DNA from: an uncultured Hungatella sp.
Lineage (GTDB): Bacteria > Bacillota > Clostridia > Lachnospirales > Lachnospiraceae
Length of the DNA stretch: 64,000 nt
Assembly: GCA_910577935.1 (NCBI GenBank)
Contig: CAJTOT010000019.1
Span: forward strand, 1 to 64,000
Reading direction: 5' to 3'
The position numbers and the translations under genes were made by a program. The notes beneath the pieces are model-generated. The model was not told where the DNA came from. It saw only the letters and a program-made list of their open reading frames with translations, and ran no database searches. This document shows, one piece after another, positions 16,292-25,685 of the stretch (the stretch's first letter is position 1; each line of letters starts with the position of its first letter).

Positions 16292-17755
16292 TTACATCTT
16301 TTCTCCCGGCACCACGGGAACCGCGCCTTCGGGCACGGGACAGAAATACCCCTGATACCGCTTCATCTTTTTCTCAAACTCTTCCTTCGCCGCCGCTAAG
16401 ATCTCCGGCTTTTCTATCAGATCCACAGCCGCGGCCGCCAGAACCTTCCCCGCCAGGAGCATGGCCTTGTGGGCGATGGATGTCTTCCCGCAGGACACGT
16501 TCTGCCAGGAATGCCCCGGCGCCTGGGCCGGGTAGGCGGCCGTGTTGATCTGGGCCGTGGGCACGCACCAGCTTACATCCCCCACATCCGTGGAGCCCAT
16601 GCGGGGCTTCTCCGAATACAGGTAGGGAATCAAAAAGTCGTTCATGGGCCTGGTGCCGTGGCAGGATTTCTCATCAACAAACTGATAGATGTCATCGTCC
16701 TCATCTGTGGCGGCTCCCGGCAGATCCTTATTTTTCACCTCCACAGAATCATAGAGGGCCTGGGCAAAGGCCATCTCCTCCTCCGTGTACACCGGCATAT
16801 CCGCCTGGCTGAAATTCTCCCACAGAAGCGTCTCCAGAACCTTGTTGGGCACCGTGTTGGAACACCCGTCGATAAACCGCTTTTCCATGGTGGTGTCCGT
16901 CATCATGGCGGCCGCCTGGGCTATCCGGTCCACCCTCTCCTGGAGGGCTATGGCGTCCCTCGCCCAGATGGACCGCACCATGTAGAGCACCTGAGCCCTG
17001 GGCTGGACCACGTTGGGGGAATCTCCCCCTGCGTCGGTGATGGAGTAGTGAATCCTGGCCGTATCCGGCATGTGCTCCCTGAGAAACTGCACGCCGATGT
17101 TCATCAGCTCCACCGCGTCCAGGGCAGAGCGGCCGAACTCCGGCGCCCCCGCCGCGTGGGAAGCCACCCCGGTAAATTTATATTCCGTCTGGATACAGGT
17201 ATTGCAGGTTCCGGAAGTCACCTGGTTCACATTGCCCGGATGCCAGGTAAGGGCCGCGTCGCACTCGTCGAACACTCCGTCTCTGGCCATGAACGCCTTG
17301 GTGGCCGCCCCCTCTTCTCCCGGGCAGCCGTAGAGGATAACTCTTCCGCTCCCCTCCCCCTTTTCCTCCAGATACTTTTTCACGGCAAAAGCGGCAGCCA
17401 TGGCTCCCGCTCCCAGGAGGTTGTGGCCGCAGCCGTGGCCGTTGCCGTCCGCCACCAGCTCCTTTCTCACGCTGGCCCCTGCCTCCTGGGAGAGTCCTGT
17501 GAGGGCGTCGTACTCCGCCAGAATCCCGATTACCGGCTTTCCGGAGCCATAGGAGGCCCGAAACGCGGTATCAATGCCGGCAAAGGGGTGCTCCACCTGA
17601 AAGCCCTCCTCCTTAAGCACCTCGGCATACAGCTCTCCCGACTGAAACTCCCTCAAGGAAAGCTCCGCGAACTCCCAGATCCGATCCGACGTGTCGATGA
17701 TCACATCTGCCTTTTCGTCAATATACGACAATATGTTTTTCTTGTTCTCAGTCAT
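16292..17755 (-). CDS. abgB: AbgB-like M20 amidohydrolase
   Basis: A dizinc amidohydrolase of the M20 peptidase family, most like the B subunit of p-aminobenzoyl-glutamate hydrolase; members deacylate or hydrolyse amide-linked amino acids. Metal-site motifs: HGCGH (107-111), GEEGA (146-150, catalytic Glu147) and the late conserved GHSW near residue 420. 487 residues is normal for the family. No partner AbgA is present. It lies downstream of a polar amino-acid ABC importer on the same strand, separated by 104 bases, so a peptide or acylated amino acid imported by that system is the likely substrate. GAGAGGA precedes the ATG. Confidence 0.78.
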   Translation of the reverse strand: MTENKKNILSYIDEKADVIIDTSDRIWEFAELSLREFQSGELYAEVLKEEGFQVEHPFAGIDTAFRASYGSGKPVIGILAEYDALTGLSQEAGASVRKELVADGNGHGCGHNLLGAGAMAAAFAVKKYLEEKGEGSGRVILYGCPGEEGAATKAFMARDGVFDECDAALTWHPGNVNQVTSGTCNTCIQTEYKFTGVASHAAGAPEFGRSALDAVELMNIGVQFLREHMPDTARIHYSITDAGGDSPNVVQPRAQVLYMVRSIWARDAIALQERVDRIAQAAAMMTDTTMEKRFIDGCSNTVPNKVLETLLWENFSQADMPVYTEEEMAFAQALYDSVEVKNKDLPGAATDEDDDIYQFVDEKSCHGTRPMNDFLIPYLYSEKPRMGSTDVGDVSWCVPTAQINTAAYPAQAPGHSWQNVSCGKTSIAHKAMLLAGKVLAAAAVDLIEKPEILAAAKEEFEKKMKRYQGYFCPVPEGAVPVVPGEKM

Positions 17756-17859
17756 GTTTATCCTCTCATTTTCTCCATATCCGCTGCCGCTTCCGGCGCG
17801 CTGCGCCGGAGGCGGTTCTTCTGCTTCTCGGTCAGCTCCCGCCCGCCTCTTCCAGGCTC

Positions 17860-18603
17860 TTAGTACAGCACCTTGCTCAAAAATTCTTTCGTGCGGGGGT
17901 TCTGAGGATGGTTGAACACCTCGTCGGGAGTCCCTTTTTCCGCGATAATTCCCCCGTCCATAAACAGAACCCTGTTGGACACTTCCTTGGCAAAGCCCAT
18001 CTCGTGGGTCACGATCACCGTAGTAAGCCCTGTCTTCACCAGGTCCTTGATAACCAGAAGCACCTCCCCCACCATCTCCGGATCCAGGGCTGAGGTGGGC
18101 TCGTCAAACAGCATCACGTCCGGCTCCATGGCCAGCGCCCGGACGATGGCGAGACGCTGCTTCTGTCCTCCGGACAGCTTCTTGGGGTACTGGTTGATCT
18201 TGTCGGAAAGCCCCACCCGCTCCAGAAGCTCTCTTGCCATATCGTCCGCCTCCGCCTGGGTCTTCTTTCCCAGGAGCACCGGCGCCAGGGTGATGTTCTT
18301 TCCCACCGTCAGATTGTTGAACACGTTAAAATGCTGGAACACCATGCCCATCTTCTGGCGGTGCACGTTGATGTCCACCTTCTTGTCCGTGATATCCGTC
18401 CCCTCAAAGTAGATATGGCCGCCGGTGGGCACCTCCAGAAGGTTCAGACATCTGAGAAACGTGCTTTTCCCGCCCCCCGAAGGGCCGATGATGGACACAA
18501 CCTCTCCCTTTGAAATATGCTCCGTCACTCCCTGAAGCACCTGGAGGCTGCCGAAGGATTTATGTAAGTCCACTACCTGGATCAGTTGGTTTTCATCGTT
18601 CAC
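17860..18603 (-). CDS. glnQ: Polar amino-acid ABC transporter ATPase
   Basis: ATP-binding subunit (247 residues) of a PAAT-family importer. Walker A GPSGGGKST (40-48), ABC signature LSGGQKQ (about 143-149), Walker B VMLFDEPTSALD and the switch His in VTHEMGFA are all intact. It overlaps the end of the permease gene by 11 bases, so the two are coupled. Downstream on the same strand is the AbgB-like amidohydrolase. Substrate specificity rests with the binding protein and is not certain. Confidence 0.92.
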   Translation of the reverse strand: MNDENQLIQVVDLHKSFGSLQVLQGVTEHISKGEVVSIIGPSGGGKSTFLRCLNLLEVPTGGHIYFEGTDITDKKVDINVHRQKMGMVFQHFNVFNNLTVGKNITLAPVLLGKKTQAEADDMARELLERVGLSDKINQYPKKLSGGQKQRLAIVRALAMEPDVMLFDEPTSALDPEMVGEVLLVIKDLVKTGLTTVIVTHEMGFAKEVSNRVLFMDGGIIAEKGTPDEVFNHPQNPRTKEFLSKVLY

Positions 18604-19282
18604 TTGCGTTCATCCTCCTTTCAAGCAGGGCGATCAGCTTGGACATGACAAAGGTGACAAGGAAATAGATAATGCCCACAATGGTCAGCGGCTCTAACAC
18701 CCGGTAGGTAATTCCCTGGATGGTCTTAAACTGGGTCATCAGCTCTCCCACAAAGAAGGTGGAGGCCAGGGATGTCTCCTTGACAATGGCCACAAACTCG
18801 TTGCAGAGAGCCGGAAGAATGTTCTTCACCGCCTGGGGAAGCACGATGTGGATCATGGTCTGCCTCCCGTTGAGTCCCAGGGAGCGCGCTGCCTCGGTCT
18901 GCCCGAAATCCACCGCCTGGATTCCCGAGCGGATGATCTCGCACACATAGGCCGTGGAGTTGACGCAGCAGGCGATGAGCACGCACTGGAACTCTGTAAG
19001 CTCCAGAAAAGGCACCCACTGGGGCAGCATAAAATAAAAGAAATACAGCTGAAGGAGGATGGGAGTCCCACGGATCACCTCCACGTAAACCGCCGCTATG
19101 GCGCCCAGAGGGCGGAACCTCCCGATTCCCCATTTACTCCGGCGCATCAGCGCCATGACGGCGCCGAACACCGTGCTCAACAGCACCGTGAGAAAGCCCA
19201 TAAAGAGGGTCATTCCCAAGCCTTCCAGAAACAGCTTCCAGTACTGGTTCCAGAGTTTAAACATGACACTGAAAAATTCCAT
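18593..19282 (-). CDS. Polar amino-acid ABC transporter permease
   Basis: A 229-residue HisM/GlnP-type permease with about five membrane segments and the EAA loop EAARSLGLNGRQTMIHIVLPQAV for ATPase docking. Only one permease is encoded, so the channel is probably a homodimer. It follows the binding-protein gene by 30 bases and overlaps the ATPase gene. Several family members import cystine, glutamine or His/Lys/Arg; nothing here distinguishes them. Confidence 0.92.
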   Translation of the reverse strand: MEFFSVMFKLWNQYWKLFLEGLGMTLFMGFLTVLLSTVFGAVMALMRRSKWGIGRFRPLGAIAAVYVEVIRGTPILLQLYFFYFMLPQWVPFLELTEFQCVLIACCVNSTAYVCEIIRSGIQAVDFGQTEAARSLGLNGRQTMIHIVLPQAVKNILPALCNEFVAIVKETSLASTFFVGELMTQFKTIQGITYRVLEPLTIVGIIYFLVTFVMSKLIALLERRMNASER

Positions 19283-19312
19283 TCAGTTAAAGCTCCCTTC
19301 TAGTATGTCTCT

Positions 19313-20263
19313 CTAGTGTGTCTCAATTCCCAGAGAATCCGCCAGCGCCTTGGCATCCGTCTTCCACTCTTCATAGAGGCCGCTCTCGTTGACCTGGGCG
19401 AGAATCTCGTTGACAGCGTTCAGCAACTCGTCGTTGCCCTTCTTCACCGCCACCACATTGCCGTCACTGTCATAGGCAAACTTGAACTCCGCCATGGCCA
19501 GCTCCGGGTAGGTCTTTACCAGCGACTCGCCGTTGTCCCCGGACACCGCCACCGCGTCCACCTTTCCCGTGGTCAGCATCATGACTCCGTCCGTCACCTG
19601 GGTCACGATCTGAATCTGGACATCTCCCGGAAGCTGTTCCTGGACCAGGGTATGCTGCAGAGAAGCGTTCTGGGCGGCGATCTTCTTGCCCGCGAAGCTC
19701 TCCGCGCTGTCGTAGTCGGAAGCCTGATCCTTCAGCACCAGAAGCCCCTGTCCTGCCGCGGAGTTCACGTTGTAGCGGTCGGAAAGGCCAAGGGCCTCGG
19801 CCCGCTGCTCCGTGTAGGCGAAACCGGAAATTCCGATATCGATGGTCCCGGAAGCCAGAGCCTGCTGAATGGCAGAAAACTCCATGGGCTTGATCTCCAG
19901 CTCCACTCCCAGCTGCTGGGCGATATATTTTCCAAGCTCAATATCGGACCCCACATACTCTGTGGTTCCGGAGCTTACATCCTTGAACTCCCACGGCGCG
20001 AAGTCCGGAGCCGTGCCCATCACCAGCTTTCCCGCCGCCTTGATCTTGGCGACGGCGCCGTCGGGAGCAAAGTCCCCCGCCAGGGAAGAGCCTGCCTCGG
20101 CCTGGGAAGCATCTGCCGCCGCTGCGCTGTCCGATACTGCCGCTGCAGTTTCCGTTCCCGCCGCTGCGGTGTCCGATGCCGTCTGGGAAGAACTTCCCTG
20201 GCATCCGGTTAATGCCGCAAAAGTCAATGCTGCCGCTGCTGCCAATACAAATTTCTTTTTCAT
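19313..20263 (-). CDS. Amino-acid-binding lipoprotein
   Basis: Extracellular binding protein (family 3, SBP_bac_3) of the importer, 316 residues. The signal peptide ends in lipobox LTGC (Cys21), then a ~45-residue Ala/Ser/Thr/Asp-rich spacer precedes the mature domain (LVMGTAPDFAPWEFKD, with DIELGKYIAQQLG). The conserved family-3 residues around FAPWEF and ALASGTIDIGISG are visible. The start at 20263 follows AGGAGAGG; an ATG at 20302 would add an arginine/proline-rich tail before the signal peptide and is unlikely. Confidence 0.9.
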   Translation of the reverse strand: MKKKFVLAAAAALTFAALTGCQGSSSQTASDTAAAGTETAAAVSDSAAAADASQAEAGSSLAGDFAPDGAVAKIKAAGKLVMGTAPDFAPWEFKDVSSGTTEYVGSDIELGKYIAQQLGVELEIKPMEFSAIQQALASGTIDIGISGFAYTEQRAEALGLSDRYNVNSAAGQGLLVLKDQASDYDSAESFAGKKIAAQNASLQHTLVQEQLPGDVQIQIVTQVTDGVMMLTTGKVDAVAVSGDNGESLVKTYPELAMAEFKFAYDSDGNVVAVKKGNDELLNAVNEILAQVNESGLYEEWKTDAKALADSLGIETH

Positions 20264-20344
20264 AATATCCTCTCCTTTTCGCGGCGCAGGCCGCGGTTCC
20301 ATGTAGTTTTTCGCAGCAGTTCACACCGCTGCTATTTTAATAAC

Positions 20345-20450
20345 ATGATGCCAGGGTCAAAAGGTCATGTATGACATGCTTGCATGTCAATACATGACTT
20401 TGGGACCCGCAGGCATCAGGGGGCAAAAAAACTTTTGACCCCAACATCAT
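20345..20450. repeat. Long palindromic intergenic element
   Basis: The 333-base gap between the binding-protein and symporter genes contains a compound palindrome. The outer arms, 20345-20363 and 20432-20450, match 16 of 19 bases when inverted. Inside, GTCATGTAT/ATACATGAC (20364-20372/20390-20398) and GACATGC/GCATGTC (20373-20379/20382-20388) form a 16-pair hairpin with one bulged base. GGGTC (20354-20358) can pair either with GACCC at 20404-20408 or with the outer arm. It shares its core CGCAGGCATCAGGGG (20408-20422) and end sequence with the element at 5122-5293, so I call it a repeat family. No ORF inside. Confidence 0.6.
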
Positions 20451-20596
20451 AGCATGGATTATATTGCATAAATATTCTTTTGTAAAGAGTTTATATGAAT
20501 ATTTTTGCTTTTTATGTATATTTAATCATTCCGCAGACCGCATTCACCTTTCATTTGTCATCTTTCATAAAACATACCCGTATTTCAACCCGGTTT

Positions 20597-21952
20597 TTAT
20601 GCCATCCGGTTGTATATCTCTTCATCAAGCTTGCCCTCGCTTCTCGCCACACAGATGCTGGTCACCGCGTCCCCCACCACGTTCAGGGCCGTCACAAGCA
20701 TCTCGATGGGTCTGTTGATCGCCAGAATCAGGGAGTAGGCAAGCAGGGCTCCTTCGTTGACAAAGCCTACGCCGGACAGGATGGTAAACAGCACGATGGC
20801 CCCCGCTCCCGGAGCTGCCGGAGTTCCCGCCGAGGCGATGAGGGCAAGGACGGCGACCACCACCAGCTGGGTCAGGCTGATCTCATAGCCTGCGCATCCG
20901 GCGATGAACACGGTGGCGATCACCTGCATGATGGCGGTTCCGTTCATATTGATGGTCATTCCCAGAGGCAGCACAAAGGAGGCGATGGTCTCGTCCACGC
21001 CGAAGCCCTCTGTGCAGGTCTGGTAATTGAGAGGCAGAGCCGCGGCGCTGGAGGAGGTAGAGAAACCGAAGACCGCCACGTTGCTTATCTTCTTCAGGAA
21101 AATAACAGGGTTCAGCTTTGCCCCCAGCGCCACCACCAGGGGATATCCTGCGAGCAGGAACACGAAAAGCATGGCCACGGCCACCACCATGTAGGCCAGG
21201 GCCGGTTTCAGATAGTTGATTCCGTAGGTGGCAAAGGTTCTCGCCAGAAGGACGAAGACCGCCAACGGGGCGAACCGGGTGACCACATAGTTAAGAAATA
21301 CCACCACCACGTCGTTGACCTCCTGAATCAGGGTCTTCAGCGTCTTTGTCTTTTCCTCCCCCAGGGCGTTCATGGAGAGTCCCAGGCAGGCCGCCACGAA
21401 CACCACCGCCAGAACCGCAGTGTTGCTTCCGAAGGCGCTGATGATGTTGGCCGGGACCACGTTGAGAATCACGTTCATGGGATTGGCCCCCGTGGACCCT
21501 GCGTTCCCCGTCAGACCCTCCACCTGTGTGTTAAAAAAACCTGCGTGGTATACGGCGCTCCCCGCCCCGCACGCCAGCGCCAGCGCAAAAAAAGAGCAGA
21601 TAAGAAACCAGCCGATGGTCTTCGCGGAAATGCGCCCCAAGGTTCTGGTATCTGATATCTGCCCAATCGCAAGAGTGATGGAGGTAAATACCATCGGCAC
21701 GATTACAAGCTGTAAAGAACGGATAAACAGCTGTCCGATCAAATAAAAAATTCCAAGAGCGCTCTCCGCTCCCTGTGCCGTGACATCCTGAAATAAAAGA
21801 CTGTTGATCATGTTCCACGCCGCCTCGTGGCCGGAACCGTTAAGAGACTCTCTCAGAAACATCAACACCAACCCGGCTGCGATGCCGCATACGAGAGAGA
21901 TTCCCATCTTCTTTGCCAGCGAACCGGCTGGCTGCTTCTTTTTCCTTACCAT
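20597..21952 (-). CDS. Dicarboxylate/amino acid:cation symporter
   Basis: A DAACS (GltP/SstT/DctA) family secondary transporter, 451 residues, taking up glutamate, aspartate, a related dicarboxylate or serine/threonine with Na+ or H+. Family marks: the serine-rich re-entrant motif TSSSAAALP near residue 297, the MTINMNGTAIMQ helix, the ASAGTPAAPGAG re-entrant loop and the ALNVVGDAVTSICVA C-terminal helix. AGGAGG lies seven bases before the ATG. It stands alone, with the palindromic repeat downstream. The substrate cannot be assigned from sequence alone. Confidence 0.88.
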   Translation of the reverse strand: MVRKKKQPAGSLAKKMGISLVCGIAAGLVLMFLRESLNGSGHEAAWNMINSLLFQDVTAQGAESALGIFYLIGQLFIRSLQLVIVPMVFTSITLAIGQISDTRTLGRISAKTIGWFLICSFFALALACGAGSAVYHAGFFNTQVEGLTGNAGSTGANPMNVILNVVPANIISAFGSNTAVLAVVFVAACLGLSMNALGEEKTKTLKTLIQEVNDVVVVFLNYVVTRFAPLAVFVLLARTFATYGINYLKPALAYMVVAVAMLFVFLLAGYPLVVALGAKLNPVIFLKKISNVAVFGFSTSSSAAALPLNYQTCTEGFGVDETIASFVLPLGMTINMNGTAIMQVIATVFIAGCAGYEISLTQLVVVAVLALIASAGTPAAPGAGAIVLFTILSGVGFVNEGALLAYSLILAINRPIEMLVTALNVVGDAVTSICVARSEGKLDEEIYNRMA

Positions 21953-22251
21953 ATACGTCCTCCTGTACTCATTTGTCCAAATCTATGAGATTATATCACA
22001 AGATTCTCATTTTGTATCCCCCTTTTTTCAAAAATTTTTGTTTTTGTTTTTTCTGTTGTTCACGGGCGGCAGTTCAGACAGGTCTGCGGGTTCACCGAGC
22101 TGACCGTACGAAACCCCAGCGGCCGCGAGGGCATCTTCATTCCTGCCTGGCTGCGCAGGACAAGGGACATCCGGCTCCGCCTGTATGAAAATGTCAACCA
22201 GACAGACATATTTTCATATGCTAAAGTATATTTTGGCAAAAGGAGTATTAT

Positions 22252-23667
22252 ATGTTAGAAACCGCAGCTGTTCTGACACCTCTCCACTGTTTGTATCTGG
22301 CAGGGGTTATGGTCATTCTCGCCGTGATGGTCATGCGCAAAGACACTCCGGCCGTGTGTATCGGCTTTTTATTTCTCTTAGGCCTCGCCGGAACAGGCAA
22401 TGTCATCGGCGGCATCCAGACCGTATTCAACGCCATGCTCTACGCCGCCAGGGAGTTTATGGAGGTCATCGCCACCATCGCTCTGGTGACGGCTCTCTCG
22501 AAAACCTTAGGCGACTTAGGCAGCGACCGCCTGCTGATGCGCCCCATGTCCCGGTTCATGAGAACACCTTCTGTCACCTGGTGGATTCTGGGGCTGACCA
22601 TGCTTTTGTTCTCCCTGTTTTTGTGGCCCTCCCCCTCGGTGGCTCTGGTGGGCGCTATCATGCTTCCCTTCGCGGTGCAGACTGGTTTAAAGCCCCTCGC
22701 CGCAGCCATGGCCATGAACCTGTTCGGACACGGCATCGCCCTCAGCTACGACGTGGTGATCCAGGGGGCCCCTGCCATCTCTGCCTCCGCCGCGGGAATC
22801 ACCACCAGCCAGGTCCTCACCGAGGGCCGGCCCGTCTTCCTGGCCATGGGCGCGGCCACGGTGACTGCCGCCTTTCTTCTGAACAGAAAGTCTCTGTCAG
22901 CTCCCATGGAGCCCGGAACCAACGGTTTCCTGCCGGCGCCGGATAATACCTCTGAGCCCGGCGCCCCCGCGATGAGTTCCCCCAGGTCCAAAATCTCCCG
23001 GCCTGCCCTGGTTCTGGCCGTGGCCACTCCCCTGGCATTCCTGGCAGACATTGCCGCTATGCTGGCTTTTGATCTCCGGGGCGGCGACGCCACCAGCATC
23101 GTCTCCGGCACTGCCGTTCTTCTCATGTGCCTTGGGGCTGCCACAGCCTTTAAAAAGAACTGCCTGGAGAAAATCACCGGTTATCTCACCGACGGTTTTC
23201 TCTTTGCCATCCGGATCTTTGCTCCCGTCATCGCCATCGGAGCCTTTTTCTTTCTGGGCGGGGAAGGGATTTCTTCCATCATGGGCGATATCCCCACAAA
23301 AGGCATCATGAACGACTGGGCCGTGTGGCTGGCCTCCCACGCCCCCCTGAACAAATATCTGACCGGCGTTATACAGATGGCTGCCGGCGCTCTGACAGGC
23401 CTGGACGGCTCCGGATTCTCCGGCCTCCCTCTCACAGGCGCTCTCGCCAGCACCTTCGGCGCGGCCACCGGAGCGTCCGTCCCTGTCCTGGCAGCTTTAG
23501 GTCAGATCACGGCCATCTTTGTAGGCGGCGGAACCATCGTCCCCTGGGGGCTTATCCCCGTGGCGGCCATCTGCGACATCAGCCCTCTGGAGCTGGCCAG
23601 AAAAAATTTTCTTCCTGTGGTCATCGGCTTCGCCTGCGCTTTCGGGGCGGCCTGTCTTCTTCTGTGA
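22252..23667 (+). CDS. Multi-spanning permease of unknown substrate
   Basis: A 471-residue integral membrane protein with about 11-12 hydrophobic segments, Gly/Ala/Pro-rich re-entrant-like stretches (WPSPSVALVGAIMLPFAV, LDGSGFSGLPLTGALASTFG) and a non-conserved cytoplasmic loop (about 215-250). The plan resembles ion-transporter-superfamily carriers such as GntP, CitM or TRAP large subunits, but I do not recognise the family. AAAGGAG precedes the ATG. The asparagine synthetase gene follows after 18 bases with its own ribosome site, so a role in aspartate, ammonium-donor or asparagine movement is possible; that is inference from context. Confidence 0.7.
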   Translation: MLETAAVLTPLHCLYLAGVMVILAVMVMRKDTPAVCIGFLFLLGLAGTGNVIGGIQTVFNAMLYAAREFMEVIATIALVTALSKTLGDLGSDRLLMRPMSRFMRTPSVTWWILGLTMLLFSLFLWPSPSVALVGAIMLPFAVQTGLKPLAAAMAMNLFGHGIALSYDVVIQGAPAISASAAGITTSQVLTEGRPVFLAMGAATVTAAFLLNRKSLSAPMEPGTNGFLPAPDNTSEPGAPAMSSPRSKISRPALVLAVATPLAFLADIAAMLAFDLRGGDATSIVSGTAVLLMCLGAATAFKKNCLEKITGYLTDGFLFAIRIFAPVIAIGAFFFLGGEGISSIMGDIPTKGIMNDWAVWLASHAPLNKYLTGVIQMAAGALTGLDGSGFSGLPLTGALASTFGAATGASVPVLAALGQITAIFVGGGTIVPWGLIPVAAICDISPLELARKNFLPVVIGFACAFGAACLLL

Positions 23668-23685
23668 CAGAAAGGAGTTTTCAAT

Positions 23686-25539
23686 ATGTGCGGAATATCC
23701 GGATTCTTCCAGCAAAAACAGAGTTTTTTGCAGAAGGAAGCATTTTACCGTCAGATCCTGGACTCTATGAATCTCGCCTTGAGACGGCGGGGTCCAGACG
23801 ATGAGGGAACTTTTCTGTCCTCCCACTTCGGCCTGGCCCATGTAAGGCTCTCCATCGTCGACCTGGTCACAGGCCATCAGCCTATGCTGAAAAAGAAGGA
23901 AGGCCGGACCTGGGGAATCATATACAACGGAGAACTCTATAACACAGAAGAACTCCGCCGGGAGCTGAAAACCCTGGGACATGATTTTTGCACCACCAGC
24001 GACACGGAAGTAATCCTCTGCGCCTACATGGAATACGGGCCTGATTTCGTAAAACGGCTCAACGGAATCTTCGCCATAGCCATCATGGACCCGATAAAGG
24101 ACCGTCTGGTGCTGTACCGGGACCGGGCCGGGGTTAAGCCTCTGTTTTACGGATTTGCAGAGGATACGGTGATCTTTTCCTCGGAGATCAAAGGGCTTTT
24201 CTGCTTTCCCGGTCTCCGGCCTGTTCTTGACATAGACGGCCTCAATCAGATTTTCAGCATAGGCCCCGCCAGAACCAGGGGAAACGGAGTGTTTCGGGGA
24301 GTGTCGGAGGTGCTTCCGGGACATTATCTGATATGCACAGGGGACGGCGTCCGCCAGGAATGCTACTGGAAGCTGGAGAGCCGCCCCCACGAGGACAGCT
24401 ATGAGGAGACTGTGGAAAAAACCCGTTTTCTCGTGGAGGATTCTGTCAGGCGGCAGATGGTCTCCGATGTTCCCATCTGCACCTTCCTGTCGGGAGGCGT
24501 GGATTCCAGCCTGGTGTCCTCCATCTGCGCCCGGGAACTGGAAAAAAAGAACCGGCAGTTCATGACCTTCTCCTTTGATTTTGTGGGAAACAAGGAGAAC
24601 TTTAGGGCCAGCTCCTTCCAGCCCTCCCAGGACCGTCCTTTCGTTGAACAGATGGCGGCTTATCTGGGGTCTGACCACCATTTCCTGGAGTGCTCCACAG
24701 AAGACCAGGCCGAGCTTTTAAAAGACTCTGTGCTGGCCCATGACCTGCCTCCCATGGCGGATGTGGACTCCTCTATGCTGTACTTCTGCTCGAAAGTCCG
24801 GCCTTTCTGCAAGGTGACTCTCACAGGCGAATGTGCCGACGAGATCTTCGGAGGGTATCCATGGTTTCACAGAGCAGAATGCTTCGCGGCCCGCACTTTT
24901 CCGTGGACCATGGACTTGAAAGCCAGACAGGTGCTTCTGAAAGATGAGTTTCTCCGCGAACTGGGAATGGAGCAATATGTCCAGGAGGCTTACGAGGCCT
25001 CCCTGGCCCAGGTTCCCGCCCTTCACGGGGAACCGGAGGAGGAAGCCCGCAGAAGGGAGATCTCCTACCTGAACCTGTGCTGGTTTATGCAGACTCTCTT
25101 AAACCGCATGGACAGAGCCAGCATGTACAGCGGCCTGGAGGCGCGGGTTCCTTTTGCCGACCACCGGATCATCGAATATCTGTGGAATGTGCCGTGGGAG
25201 ATGAAGGCGAAGGACGGAGTGGTGAAAAACCTTCTCCGCCAAGCGGGAAGAGGCAGACTGCCAAAGGAGATTCTCTTCCGGAGAAAATCCCCTTATCCCA
25301 AAACCTATGACAGAAATTATGAGGCGATTCTTGCCGGGAAAGTCCGGGAGATGCTGGAAGACAGCCAGGCGCCCGTGCTGAGATTTATAGACAGGGAAAA
25401 GACTCTGCGCTTCCTGTCCAGCCCGTCCGACTACGGAAAACCCTGGTACGGACAGCTCATGGCGGCGCCGCAGATGATGGCATACGTACTGCAGATCGAT
25501 TACTGGCTGAGAACATACCAGGCAGACATCTGCATGTAA
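23686..25539 (+). CDS. asnB: Asparagine synthetase, glutamine-hydrolysing
   Basis: Converts aspartate, ATP and glutamine to asparagine, AMP, pyrophosphate and glutamate. The N-terminal Ntn glutaminase domain starts with MCGISGF, Cys2 being the nucleophile after Met removal, and contains YNGELYN and RDRAGVKPLFY. The synthetase domain has the PP-loop LSGGVDSS (268-275) and TLTGECADEIFGGY. 617 residues matches AsnB. It is second in a transcript behind a membrane permease, with AAAGGAG before the ATG, and is followed by a terminator. Some AsnB homologues act in peptide or cell-wall amidation instead, but no such partner is seen. Confidence 0.9.
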   Translation: MCGISGFFQQKQSFLQKEAFYRQILDSMNLALRRRGPDDEGTFLSSHFGLAHVRLSIVDLVTGHQPMLKKKEGRTWGIIYNGELYNTEELRRELKTLGHDFCTTSDTEVILCAYMEYGPDFVKRLNGIFAIAIMDPIKDRLVLYRDRAGVKPLFYGFAEDTVIFSSEIKGLFCFPGLRPVLDIDGLNQIFSIGPARTRGNGVFRGVSEVLPGHYLICTGDGVRQECYWKLESRPHEDSYEETVEKTRFLVEDSVRRQMVSDVPICTFLSGGVDSSLVSSICARELEKKNRQFMTFSFDFVGNKENFRASSFQPSQDRPFVEQMAAYLGSDHHFLECSTEDQAELLKDSVLAHDLPPMADVDSSMLYFCSKVRPFCKVTLTGECADEIFGGYPWFHRAECFAARTFPWTMDLKARQVLLKDEFLRELGMEQYVQEAYEASLAQVPALHGEPEEEARRREISYLNLCWFMQTLLNRMDRASMYSGLEARVPFADHRIIEYLWNVPWEMKAKDGVVKNLLRQAGRGRLPKEILFRRKSPYPKTYDRNYEAILAGKVREMLEDSQAPVLRFIDREKTLRFLSSPSDYGKPWYGQLMAAPQMMAYVLQIDYWLRTYQADICM

Positions 25540-25629
25540 GCCGGCAAAACCTAACACCTGCGCGGGGCGGGGCCTGGCCTGATCCGGACTTAGACTGAGC
25601 GCCCCTGCCGGAACGGCCCCGACTGGCGA

Positions 25630-25685
25630 CGGCGGCATCTGTCCATGGAAATCCTCTTCCCACGGCCTGATGCCGCCGCTGTCTT
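25630..25685 (+). terminator. Terminator after asnB
   Basis: CGGCGGCATC (25630-25639) and GATGCCGCCG (25669-25678) form a perfect 10-base stem with a 29-base loop, followed by CTGTCTTTT. It lies about 90 bases after the asnB stop, against the end of the converging PAS gene. Confidence 0.6.
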
